DNA from: Phlegmacium glaucopus
Taxonomy: Eukaryota; Basidiomycota; Agaricomycetes; Agaricales; Cortinariaceae
Assembly (NCBI GenBank): GCA_015039465.1
Contig: MU130371.1
Location: forward strand, 38,137-102,136
DNA: 64,000 nt
Direction: 5' to 3'
Below the pieces are notes generated by a model. That model was not told the origin of the DNA. It made no database searches and was given only the letters and a program-made list of their open reading frames with translations. Positions 33,011 through 43,257 of this stretch are shown here, in pieces (the stretch's first letter is position 1; each line of letters opens with the position of its first letter). Position numbers and translations under genes: made by a program.

Positions 33011-33185
33011 ATTCAAACACTTTCCCTGTTCCCATACACCAGAAGATTTCTGGTAATAACCTAGCAAATACATACATTACAATTTGTAAAATCCAAAACC
33101 CCAAGAGCCACTAGTCTCTTGTAGACAGCTTTGATATATGTGATGTGACATGAGTTATGTGTTGGATTCCTAGTAGTACGAAACT

Positions 33186-33210
33186 CAGTTGTTTGCTAGG
33201 CAAACGACTG
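33186..33210. repeat. 25-nt palindrome, first copy
   Basis: CAGTTGTTTGC and GCAAACGACTG flank TAG, forming an 11-bp stem with one G:T pair. An identical copy lies at 33300-33324. Confidence 0.85.
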
Positions 33211-33299
33211 GTGTTTATTTAATGCATACCTAGTAGTACGAAACTAGGTAAAGTAATAATAAGAGTATGTAGAAAGTAAAGATAACAGTTTGCTCACCT

Positions 33300-33324
33300 C
33301 AGTTGTTTGCTAGGCAAACGACTG
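33300..33324. repeat. 25-nt palindrome, second copy
   Basis: Same sequence as 33186-33210, followed by GAGTGAGCTCG. Confidence 0.85.
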
Positions 33325-33363
33325 AGTGAGCTCGAATACACTATGTGATTTATATACGAAATG

Positions 33364-33390
33364 AGCAGGCACATTCCGTTTGTGCCTGCT
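33364..33390. repeat. Perfect 10-bp stem-loop
   Basis: AGCAGGCACA and TGTGCCTGCT pair perfectly around a 7-nt loop. It lies 40 nt from the second 25-nt palindrome. Confidence 0.85.
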
Positions 33391-34124
33391 AATGGTTAGG
33401 CTATGAATAGACAATAAAACGGTACAATAAAGGATAAGAAAATGCGAGCACAATGCTCATGAAATCAAGAATATATTGGCGGCGGTGTGGAATGCACTGC
33501 AGGCCATTGCGAATAACAAAACGGTAATCAGAAAGGTGAAATCGTACATATTTACGGAGACGACGGTGTTTCCGTTTTGGGCGCTTATAGGTTTCGTAGC
33601 GTATTTGCTTGTTATATTTCAATATTATGGATCATGATATATGAAGTCTGTTGTTTACCGTGCCCCCAAACCCGTGCTAGAAAATGTTTATGTAATCTTC
33701 GGACTTCGAAATCATCTTCATCTCCTCTGAACGCAATAATTGAAGGGTCTTTTCAGCTGTTCTTAGAGAGAACATATTTATATTGGATCCTTAAATGTAT
33801 TATATATCTAATTGATTAGTATCTGATGTGATGTGGATGCTTTCGTGAAATTTGGGTGCATGTCAAGTTGAGCTCCAAATCACGTGCACCACTTTTGGCT
33901 TCATTTCCTACCGATGAGGAAGTCACATAAACATCCATCCTCTGAGCCCCAAATTTTAATTTATATGGTGCCTAAGCTAAATATAACAACTTTCACAGTA
34001 AAAGTAGCAAAAGGCCTCTGTCGTCGCGTGAGCTCGACGCAACGATAATTCAAAGTCCGAAGATTACATAATGATTTTCTAGCATGGGTTTGGGGGTGTG
34101 GTAAAAACAGGACTAAAGAGCCAC

Positions 34125-34607
34125 CATGTTTGACCCACTGTGTGTCATCATTTTGACAAGCTGCCAGGGCATCAACATATTGTTTGAATGCTTTATGATC
34201 TATCAAAGATCCTACCATCTTATACACCTCAACAAAGCGAGTAAGATGAATACTCCATCTTGTCGTAAAAATGAGAATAGGCGCCACAAAACCTTCTTTC
34301 CTAATAAATTCCGTGATATCCTGTCCCACTTTGCTATTTTTAAATGAAACTCCTTTAGAGCTGAATTCAGTTTGAACTTGATTGGATACAAAACGAATGT
34401 CAGCTCCATTGTCATTTTTTTGAGAAATTCTAGAGAGAGTTTATATAAAATTTTTGTCGAGTTTTGTTTTTTTATCAGAACTTACCATGATTGGTGAGGG
34501 ATGCATGTTTTCGCTGTGGAAGTTGATCCAATTTGAACCACTGTTATGCCAGCCTTGCAAGCTCTGAGTGCTTGCGATGCCTTCCCCAGGATATCATCGT
34601 CTATCCA
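34125..34607 (-). pseudogene. EF-hand-type gene, broken copy A, C-terminal exons
   Basis: Nearly identical to exons 2-3 of the intact gene at 41232-42560 (VAPILIFTTRWSIHLTR is recognisable). The 3' end is cut by the 1,004-bp insertion and the 5' side by the Helitron-like insertion at 34608. The missing 3' flank reappears at about 33030-33111. Confidence 0.8.
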
Positions 34608-35082
34608 TCTATATAGAATGGGACGTCGCGCCTGGGAATGTTGGGGGTATTAATGATGCCGGATTTATTTCTAAGGATTTGTAATAATTTTGATAATTGG
34701 TCAGCCACTCCCACACCTTCATCCCATTATACTGTTAGCCCAGTGTCACGCACGTCACAAACCGTGACATATCGTGACATCGCAGTAACCTGGCTTCAAA
34801 TTTCGCTTTTTTTGGGTACTTTTGTAGGGTGCTAATGTTATATTTTTGAACATTACCATCTAACATACTTACTATTGAGTTGGCTGTGATGTATATTGTC
34901 TTTTTCTGTGTGTTAATTGAACAGCTATAACCTGTCTTTGGGGATCTGCTGCAATTCTTTTTTCAATCCTCCTCTTTAGGGTGATTTTAATTTTTGTTTG
35001 GTATTTGTGTGGGGTGTTCCTTGGTATAGCTATTTATTATATACACAGTTGATAGGAACATGGGATGAGAAGATATGAAAAT

Positions 35083-35880
35083 AATATACATACTTAATGT
35101 GAGAGATAGGTGAGTGGGAATGTCAGATAAATTGAGAATGAAAAACAAAATTGGAACATGAATAGAGATTTTATTTGAGTGAATGGGAGGATGGTTACAA
35201 TAAAAATATGAGTGGGAAGATAAATGAAGGCAGAGAGGTGGATGGGGATGGGGATGGGGGGGAATATGGTTACATGGGTATAGATGAGTGGGGTGGTGGT
35301 AAGATGAAAATGAAAATTTGAGATAAATTGAATTAAGTTAGGTGTGATGGATTAAATATTTGATATGATTTACTTCAATGTATAATAGATATATTCAATG
35401 ATGGATACAGGGTATGGCCAGAGTGAGTGAAAAATAAGAACTAATTATTTCTGAAAAGGGAGGGTGGAAGTGGAAATAAAATAGGAAGAAAAAAAAAAGC
35501 TTAAGGGATCTTATGGAAGATGTTCTGTGTGTGTTCATGTGACAGACAAGTGAGTGGAGATAAATTGAGAATAAAAAACAACATTGGAACATGAATAGAG
35601 TTTCTGTGTTTTAATTTGGTAAAGACAACAATGTGAATGAAATATAAATGAAGACAGAGAGGTGGATAGAGATGGGAATATGGTTAGATGGGTATAAATG
35701 AGTGGGGCAGAAATGAGGCTTCTCTGTTTTGTATTGGAATACTGTATTATGAGAATTTTGAAAATGAAAAATTGGGATGAATTGAATTAAATTAAATTAA
35801 GCTGGATGTGATGGATTAAAGTTTTGATGATTTAGGATGTGTGGAACTATTATTAATCCAGCTACAATTTTGAAGTTGAG
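35083..35880. repeat. Two diverged direct repeats inside the 4.1-kb insertion
   Basis: Segments near 35083-35360 and 35545-35825 share blocks such as TTGGAACATGAATAGAG, GAGAGGTGGAT and GTGATGGATTAAA in the same order. They are non-coding. Confidence 0.6.
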
Positions 35881-36358
35881 AAAACCTACAGTGTGTCTGG
35901 TAACCAGTGTACTAGTGTCTATTCGTACTAAAGTTCGTATACCACGACCCAGTCCCATCTAATGTATTTAAGGTTTTTTCCTTTAAAAAATTTCTACCAT
36001 CTCTTAACAAAATCCTGGGACTTATACAAATTTAATATAATTATCGTCGAGAGGAATAACTCTTTTGACGTTTTATGAAAGGACCTGTGTCGCCAATTTA
36101 TAACAGATCGTTTTAAGTATTTAAGATTCCCTGAGGGTCTCGGAGAACTACACTAAATTAGGTCTACCAGTTACGTGGTCCTATGTGATTTCCACAGGAC
36201 TCGTTTATACACTGTGAGTTTTAAAATAGATACGACAGGATCCAACAGGACTCCACAGGAACCTATCAGGACCCCACAGGACCCTACAGGACTCATCACT
36301 ACACTATGATTGTTTAATGGGTTCCGATGGATCCCGGTTTTAGTAAAAAGGACTACGT
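35881..36358 (+). repeat. About 475-bp direct repeat, copy 1
   Basis: From AAAACCTAC to TTTTAGTAAAAAGG it is almost identical to 37449-37916. Near its right end it carries short ACAGGACCC/ACAGGACTC repeats. The two copies are 1.1 kb apart and could be LTR-like, but have no TG...CA ends. Confidence 0.8.
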
Positions 36359-36647
36359 CCCCGTTAAGATATGGCACTAGGACAGTGAGTTAATTAATGG
36401 TGTATTTATAATTAGTACATTGACTATAAAAAATAAAAGTTGTAAAAACTTACCAGTTAGTACTTGTGTGTTTCTTGTAGAAGTATTCTAGGAAACTCGA
36501 AACAAAAGAGAGGGTTAAAATAAAGGTGAAGGTGGGATGGGAAAATCTTTGTTAATGAAGAATGAAAAATGAGTTTATGTGAGACCAGTATGGGACATAC
36601 GTATAACTTACATAGATAATATGTAACTTGAACTTGGAGTAAATATA

Positions 36648-36671
36648 AAAAAAAAAAAAAAAAAAAAAAAA
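36648..36671 (+). repeat. Poly-A tract
   Basis: About 24 consecutive A between the two 475-bp repeats. Confidence 0.8.
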
Positions 36672-36819
36672 AGTATGTAACGGTATATCTGTTTCCCTAA
36701 CGACAACAACACATGTAGGAGTCAATGGTTAGTATTTAAGAAGAGATGGCAACTTGTAGGACAGTGAGTTAATTAATGGTGTATTTATAATTAGTACATT
36801 GAGTAGTCCTTTTTACTGA

Positions 36820-37020
36820 ACACGGGATCCGACAGGACTTTACAGGACCCCACGGGGTCCGTCGAGTCCCGCGAGTCCAGTTCTCCAGCGGGACCCCACG
36901 TTCAATGGATACATACTTTTCAGAATCCGACAGGACCCCGTTGGACTCCGTTGGACTCTCGCAGGACTCCGTTGGACTCTCGTTGGACTCCGTTGGACTC
37001 TCGTAGGACTCCGTCGGAAT
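36820..37020 (+). repeat. GGACTC/GGACCC short tandem repeats
   Basis: Degenerate 9-20-nt units built on GTTGGACTC and AGGACCCCA. They begin next to an inverted copy of the end of the 475-bp repeat (GTAGTCCTTTTTACT at 36806). Confidence 0.7.
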
Positions 37021-37183
37021 CAGGGAAACCTAGACTACGATCTTTTGTATATATTTGGTCTATAAACTCACCAGAGTGTGTTGTCTTATTATTATTATTG
37101 TTATTTTAATATAAGTTAATAAGATTTGCATGATCATTATTTTATTATTATTTTATCACTATGTATTTATATGATCATATTAT

Positions 37184-37394
37184 GTGAAGACCGTCGTCCA
37201 CCACAAAGAAAACCTTTTTGGATAAAAGTCTTTACAAAACAGTGAAGATTTTGTAAAAAGAGTTCCAATGTGGTTTAATTAAGGGAATATTCCTTCAACA
37301 AAACCACATTGAAATCCTTTTTACATTAGTCTTTACTGTTTTGTAAAGGTTTTTATTCAAAAAGGTAGTCTTTGTGGTGGACGACGGTCGTCAC
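37184..37394. repeat. Fold-back palindrome, about 210 bp
   Basis: GTGAAGACCGTCGTCC on the left and its near reverse complement on the right start two arms of about 90 nt, roughly 85% complementary, around a short loop with the palindrome GGAATATTCC. It looks like a fold-back MITE. Confidence 0.8.
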
Positions 37395-37448
37395 TATCTG
37401 ACCCTTCTTCATCCTTTATTCTTTTGTTTTAACACCCACCAAATATAT

Positions 37449-37916
37449 AGAAAACCTACCGCGTGTCTGGTAACCAGTGTACTAGTGTCTATTCGTACTA
37501 AAGTTCGTATACCACGACCCAGTCCCATCTAATGTATTTTAAGGTTTTTTCCTTTAAAAAATTTCTACCATCTCTTAACAAAATCCTGGGACTTATACAA
37601 ATTTAATATAATTATCGTCGAGAGGAATAACTCTTTTAACGTTTTATGAAAAGACCTGCGTCGTCAATTTCTAACAGATCGTTTTAAGTATTTAAGATTC
37701 CCTGAGGGTCCCGGAGGACTACACTAAATTAGGTCTACCACAGTTCACGTGTTCGTATGTGATTTCCACAGGACTCTTTTACCCACTGTGAGTTTTGAAA
37801 TAGATACGACAGGATCCTACAGGACTCCACAGGACTCCACAGGACCCTGCAGGACTCATCACTACACTATGATTGTTTAATGGGTTCCGATGGATCCCGG
37901 TTTTAGTAAAAAGGAA
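37449..37916 (+). repeat. About 475-bp direct repeat, copy 2
   Basis: Partner of 35881-36358; differs by scattered substitutions and small indels. Confidence 0.8.
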
Positions 37917-38402
37917 TAGGGGTTGTGTCAGGATATCTCACAATTGTTCACAATATAATATGACAACATTGATAAGAATAAATTTATGATGGGTCAAGAT
38001 GCTTATGTTGATGGTAGATGAGTGGATGGGAATAGTCTGAGATGCTCATATGGGTCTACTATTACTAAGTATAATTGGGTGTATTTGAAAATGAATTGGG
38101 AAGAGAAAAGAGAAATTTATGATGGTTCTGGATGTGTTCAAGTTCAGAAAATTGAAGTATTTTAAGTGTAAATTAAGTGAAAAGGATTTGAGTTATTCAG
38201 ATGTTGTAATGTTGTGGTGGTAGGGTAGAATTTATAAAAATGCCTTAGAGACTTTTTTTGAGAGTAGAAAATAAAAGAGAATGTGTTTGGAATAAAATGG
38301 ACTGTTTTGTGTTGGCCAAGGGTGACTGTGATTTGTTGACTTAGTGTTAAGTGGATGGGCAGATAGAAATACTCTCTTCTGCTCAGATTTTTCTACTCTT
38401 GG

Positions 38403-38640
38403 GATATCAGATAGGGTCTACTACTGAGATAAAAAAGTTGGGATAAGATACTGAGTCTACTATTGGGATAAGATACTGAGTCTACTATTGGGATATCAGA
38501 CTGGGTCTACCATTAGGATTTGAAACTGGGTCTACCATTAGGATTTGAAACTGGGTCTACCATTGGGATTTGAAACTGGGTCTACTATTGGGATTTTCAA
38601 CTGAGTTTGCTATTAGGATTTTCAACTGAGTCCACTGTTG
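38403..38640 (+). repeat. 25-bp minisatellite
   Basis: About nine units of 25 bp on the pattern GGGATTTGAAACTGGGTCTA followed by CCATT, with variants near both ends. No unique spacers lie between the units. Confidence 0.85.
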
Positions 38641-38748
38641 TGATGCAGCCAGGGGTCCAGGGGGCAGAGCCCCCGGCAAGCCCTGAATCTGTGCTGGAGG
38701 CCGGCAAAGCAGAGTGGCGCTGTGCCGAAGGCACGGGTTCATGGCTTG

Positions 38749-39062
38749 TATGAGCAAGGGGAGAGTAGGATCTGAATTTTAAAAGTTTAGATAAATTGAA
38801 CATAAAAGATGATTTTTTTTTACCTGCTGAATAGGTGTTAACCGTCTCTTTCATATTGCCGTTCTGTACCAGACCCTGGAGGGTTGCCAAACTAACATAC
38901 CCGGTATTATTGTGGTCCAGACGAAGGAGTAATCTTCGACTCAAGCGACCGCGTCGAGTTTTGTCCCCATCCATGACGACAGTTGTTTACAGACGTAAGC
39001 GCCTTTCACTGACCCAGACTTTTTTGTTTTGTTTGAAAAGCAATTGTAAGTTCGAAGAAGTC
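38749..39062 (-). pseudogene. EF-hand-type gene, broken copy A, 3' part of exon 1
   Basis: It matches 41739-42040 of the intact paralogue, including LDHNNTGYVSLATLQ and the donor GTAAAAAAAA. A 2-nt insertion near 38942 (CTCAAGCG against CTAGCG) shifts the frame. At 39063 the similarity ends abruptly and the 3' UTR sequence of a PPPY gene begins, marking a recombination junction. Confidence 0.75.
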
Positions 39063-39640
39063 ATCCTCACTCCCCTTGTCCTCGCTTTTTGCTGCTTAAT
39101 GTAATAAATCACTGTTATTTGTACAAATATCATATATTGTATGATGAACGCTGCATATAATACATAGCATAGAAATCATGCTCTTGCGGAACCGGGGTGC
39201 ATCGGTCGCCGGCTAGAATACGACCGACCACCAAGGCATTGATGATATTGTTGCAAATGCTATAGTTAATCGTTTGTTTATTCTCCGCATCCATTGTAGA
39301 TAATTGAAAGATACTTCATGGAGGCAAGCACGACCGCACGTTCTTGGTCATATCTGATTCACCCATCTAGAAATGAATTAAAGATACGATCGGGAAAAGT
39401 TGTCGGTGGCCGCCATATAAACTTACGCAAAGGTAGTATGTGGTTGTCTGTTCAGTATAAGAAGCACCAACCAATTCTGTTAAAATGCGTGAGTAAATTA
39501 CGACTCCCAGGACATAAAAACTCACAATACACGAAGAATTTAAGCGTTATGGGACTGCTCCATATGAGAAGAGATTGCTGAGGATACTATTAAAGCTAGA
39601 GACATGTAGCTAGAGACATGTAGACAAGGACAGGCTTACA
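39063..39640 (-). pseudogene. ACS-family MFS transporter relic e with PPPY-gene 3' UTR remnant
   Basis: 39063-39150 is a plus-strand 3' UTR remnant of the PPPY family (CCTTGTCCTCGCTTTTT, AATAAA). 39165-39640 is a minus-strand transporter relic collinear with relic d, including the donor near 39420. Together they are a partial copy of unit D, followed by a 7-TM gene exactly as unit D is. It has no open frame. Confidence 0.55.
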
Positions 39641-39869
39641 TACTTAGTGTGCATGGGCTTTATTTAGGGTCGGTCTATTTAATTTAGAAAGAATTTTGTA
39701 ATGGGATACGTGACTACGACTAGCTAATCACTATGATGATACTATGGCTATGTAAGTTACCGAACTATGGCTACTACTGGGTTATACAGGGTCTGTGAGA
39801 GCGGCCCAGGGTTTGCTGATATCCTTCGGGTCTTGGGAATACAGTGTCCGACCGATGCGAGAAGAACTC

Positions 39870-41033
39870 TCATTCATCTGTATTCCCGGAGATTGGTATA
39901 GGTGAATTTTCATCGGCCAACGCAAACTGAATATTGCTTTTCAAAGATGAAGTCTGATGATTGTTGGCATTTCCCATCCCGACCAGCACCACGATCATTG
40001 TCGGCACAATTCCCTTTGAAAAATAATTAAATGATAGAAAAGTGTGTGACAATAAGTACGTACATAGATCATGGGCACCGGTCCGCTGAGCAGATAGAAA
40101 GCGTTGGAATCAAGGCTGAAAAATACGACCCAAAGTAATTGAACCACGAACAGTACTACGCCTGACTCGATTAGCATAGATATGAGAGGTAGAAAGTCGT
40201 TTTTCCCCCGCGGATTACGTACACACGAGCGCCGAAATGCCAGAGATGCCTTGATGATTTTGAATACTAGCAAGCTAGTGAATATGGCGTTCACAGCCAG
40301 AGATAGAGAGAAAGACAATGTCCCGACAGGAGTAAACCAGGCTGGCGTATCACTGAATTGCTTTGTCTTTCCAATTATAACCAACTCGCCGACTAATGTT
40401 AATGAAGTAGCTGCATCGTAGAGTTAAGCCAGCGTTAGAGTTTGCAGTTAATTTTAGCTTGACATACCGAGCGATATTATTGATAGAACGAAAGGAACAA
40501 CTATAACGAGCACTTGGCGATTCCACACTACCCAACAACGGTATATCTAAAGGTGCGATGGATGACTAAAGTTCGGGTTTATTTTAAAAGAATTACAACA
40601 TACCAGGACCCCTTGAGCGATGAAATCGATAAAACTAAAAATTGCGGTGGTAGTTATGTTCAGACGCCATACTAGTGACTGTCTTCTTTGTCCACGCATC
40701 TGGGAGTTTATATGAATTAAGTCATGATCTAGGCGCCAGTCATAGCAGGTGCCTCACTCACAATGGTCAAGAATTCCTCAACGAAGTCAAGAACGAAAAA
40801 AGCAGTACATAGCACAAACAGCGTTGATAGGGGATAAATGAGGAGGGTTCTGTCAACTCTCTTCCTCCGTGTGTGAACCTGGATATACAGAACAAATAAG
40901 ACGCAGTAAAGCCCTGCAGGTTAAATGGATTGAACGAGTGTAGGGAGATCGTATATCATGGATGTTTACCGTAGGTTAGGCCTTCCAGAACAGTTCCAAT
41001 GAAAGTGGCCTCGAGGGCGGTGAGACGTGACAT
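39870..41033 (-). CDS. 7-TM integral membrane protein, copy 2 (intact)
   Basis: Six exons (41033-40970, 40913-40762, 40699-40604, 40546-40468, 40410-40064, 40013-39870) join in frame to give 293 residues. All introns have GT...AG ends. Seven hydrophobic segments are visible, among them YCVLFVLYIQV, LSTLFVLCTAFFVLDFV, LVIVVPFVLSIISL, LSFSLSLAVNAIF, LIESGVVLFVVQLLWVVFF and IVPTMIVVLVGM. An R-C-W-V-V-W-N-R segment follows helix 3. This resembles 7-TM proteins of unknown function that I recall as multicopy in agaricomycetes; it lacks obvious STE3 features. A conserved TATATAGGA-type promoter is present in the paralogues. Confidence 0.8.
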
Positions 41034-41231
41034 AGTAGCAGTATGGGGCTTCGCCAGCCAGTCGTCACATGATCAGTGCAGAACGACGTTCACCGATATA
41101 ACGCCTGGTACCTGTTACGGTTACCATACTGGAAGCCCTCCACTATCAAAAATTTCGGACTCCGAAACAATGCCGCTCTCTGAGCTTACACCAGAAGACT
41201 TCTGGTAATAACAGGCTAGCAAATACATACG

Positions 41232-42560
41232 TTACAATTTGTAATATCCAAAGCCCCAAGAGCCACCATATTTGACCCACTGTGTGTCATCATTTCGACG
41301 AGCTGCCAGGGCATCGACGTATTGTTCGAATGCTTTATGATCTATCAAAGATCCTACCATCTTATACGCCTCAACATAGCGAGTAAGATGAATACTCCAT
41401 CTTGTCGTAAAAATGAGAATAGGCGCCACAAAACCTTCTTTCCTAATAAATTCCGTGATATCCTGTCCCGCTTTGCTATTTTTAAATGAAACTCCTTTAG
41501 AGCTGAATTCAGTTCGAACTTGATTGGATACAAAACGAATGTCAGCTCCATTGTCATGTTTTTTGAGAAATTCTAGAGAGTTTATATAAAATTTCTGTCG
41601 AGTTTTGTTTTTTTATCAGAACTTACCACGATTGGTGAGGATCCATGTTTTCGCTGCGGAAGTTGATCCAATTTGAACCACTGTTATGCCAGCCCCGAGT
41701 GCTTGCGGTGCCTTCCCCAGGATATCATCGTCTATCCATATGAGCAAGGGGAGAGTAGGATCTGAATTTTAAAAGTTTAGATAAATCGAATGTAAAGGAT
41801 GATTTTTTTTACCTGCTGAATAGGTGTTAACCGTCTCTTTCATATTGCCGTTCTGTACCAGATCCTGGAGGGTTTCTAAACTAACATACCCGGTATTATT
41901 GTGGTCCAGACGAAGGAGTAATCTTCGACTAGCGACCGCGTCGAGTTTTGTCCCCATCCATGACGACAGTTGTTTACAGAGGTAAGTGCCTTTCACTGAC
42001 CCAAACTTTTTTTTTTTGAAAAGCAATTGTAAGTTAGAAGAAGTCAGGTGAAGAAGTGGTTTGGATACCTCTTTTCCGATGCACTTTTCCCAAAAATCAA
42101 GCACTTCACTTCCTTTCGTCCTTTTTCTCCCTTCCTGGGACGGGGAACGATCGACGTTGGGCGGTGGTGTTATTAGATTGTATCCTTTTACATGATCGAC
42201 GATTTGCATAGCACCCATCAACAAAGTATACAGAGCCATGAGTTGCTCCCGATTGTCTTTCAGCTGCTGAGTTACCGTCCATGGGTTGATGAGTGCCAAC
42301 ATCCTACGAGGTCTGCTTTCCTTCCCCGCCTTCATATGCTCGTATGTGTTACTGAGTACGCTCTGAAGACCATGAAGACATTGTTGTAGAGGTACATTTG
42401 TGATCTTTCGAGATAGGAGAGGATGGATGATGGTTTGGATTTGAGTGACGATGCTCAATATTTGTTGATGTACTGTGTCTTGGTCATCCTGTTCGGCGAT
42501 GGAATTGGTGATTATTTCAACAGCAAGGTTGTATACAGTGCGAGCGATTGCGAGTTCCAT
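41232..42560 (-). CDS. MLKL/HeLo-like helical domain + degenerate EF-hand + receiver-like domain protein (intact)
   Basis: Three exons (42560-41813, 41761-41627, 41572-41232) join in frame to 407 residues. Residues 1-130 are helical and recall the N-terminal bundle of MLKL/HeLo-like adaptor proteins (low certainty). An EF-hand-like loop DHNNTGYVSLET lies near 218-229; the Glu expected at position 12 is Thr, so calcium binding is doubtful. The C-terminal part begins PLLIWIDDDILGKAP and contains VVQIGSTSAAKTW and RKEGFVAPILIFTTRW, an alpha/beta pattern resembling a receiver domain. I recall the EF-hand plus this C-terminal domain as a common agaricomycete architecture of unknown function. A broken paralogue lies at 34125-39062. 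Confidence 0.75.
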
Positions 42561-42599
42561 CAGGGATTAATGGGCTGGAGCCTGGGGTGGGGTTCCCTT

Positions 42600-43257
42600 G
42601 TCGAAGCGCTCACAAATTATTAGTATTAAGTAATGTATGGATGTGACTATTACGAGAAGTCTTTGTAGTGCGTGTTTAATTCAGAATTCTGGGCATCGGA
42701 AGTGATTTATTCCTCATCCTCACCTTCGACTTATATAAATTCCCTTTCCTTATAACAAAAAAGTGTGGCTGAGCAGAAGTCGCATATGTAGTACTTCTTT
42801 TACACAAGTTACAACAGCTGTCCGTCATGGATGAATAGACGTATAGTATTATTTACTGGCGTGGAACTCGAGCCCACCTGCAATGATGGCCAGACTAGCA
42901 AATATTTGTTTAACAAGAAATGTCCAGGTTTTTGGTCAAACTCAAGCTACATCAATACTGTAAGCCGCTATCTGGCGCATTGATCTGTGGAATGATCTTG
43001 CAGCGTTCGTGACGCGATCTTTGGAAGGTTGCATAGGTGATGCGGTATATCAGTGCTATGGAACCCTCTGGTTTAATTATGGCTGCACCTAGCCATCCTC
43101 AAACCTGGACCGGACCAATCATGATAATGCTAGACTATTGACTATCCGTACATGCCATTTAGCATTCCCACCATATTTTACGTTTGGAAGAAATATACGG
43201 TTACAAGTTTCATATTTAATCAGTGGTTTCCTTCGAGTCTTGTATACAGTGTGCGAC
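42600..43257. other. Intergenic, no gene recognised
   Basis: No coding region is supported. 43120-43250 is homologous to 45690-45810, the 3' flank of the next 7-TM copy. Confidence 0.5.

Larger units (their letters stand above)
33112..34115. mobile_element. 1,004-bp insertion with 9-bp target duplication
   Basis: AAGAGCCAC occurs at 33103-33111 and 34116-34124. The intact paralogue has it once (41258-41266) in the same context, giving a clean empty site. The ends are TAGTC...GACTA. The right 60 bp match in inverted orientation an internal stretch at about 33640-33705, so the element may itself be nested. The 9-bp duplication would fit a MULE, while the TAG-type ends would fit hAT. No transposase is encoded. 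Confidence 0.7.
34608..38748. mobile_element. 4,141-bp non-coding insertion, Helitron-like
   Basis: Comparison with the intact paralogue places the insertion precisely between A and T (empty site at 41738/41739), with no target duplication. The left end starts TC (TCTATATAG). The right end has a stem-loop (CTGTGCC/GAA/GGCACGG) 12 nt before the terminal GGCTTG. Insertion at A^T, a 5' TC and a 3' subterminal hairpin are Helitron hallmarks. The end CTTG departs from the usual CTRR, and no Rep/helicase is present, so a non-autonomous or Helitron-like element is the best guess. The interior holds only repeats. Confidence 0.6.

Noticed and set aside
35881..37916. The two 475-bp direct repeats as LTRs of a retroelement
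   Set aside because: They have no TG...CA ends, no flanking duplication and no coding sequence or PBS between them; they lie inside the larger insertion.
38403..38640. Regular repeats as a CRISPR array
   Set aside because: The units are contiguous 25-bp repeats with no unique spacers, and the host is a eukaryote.
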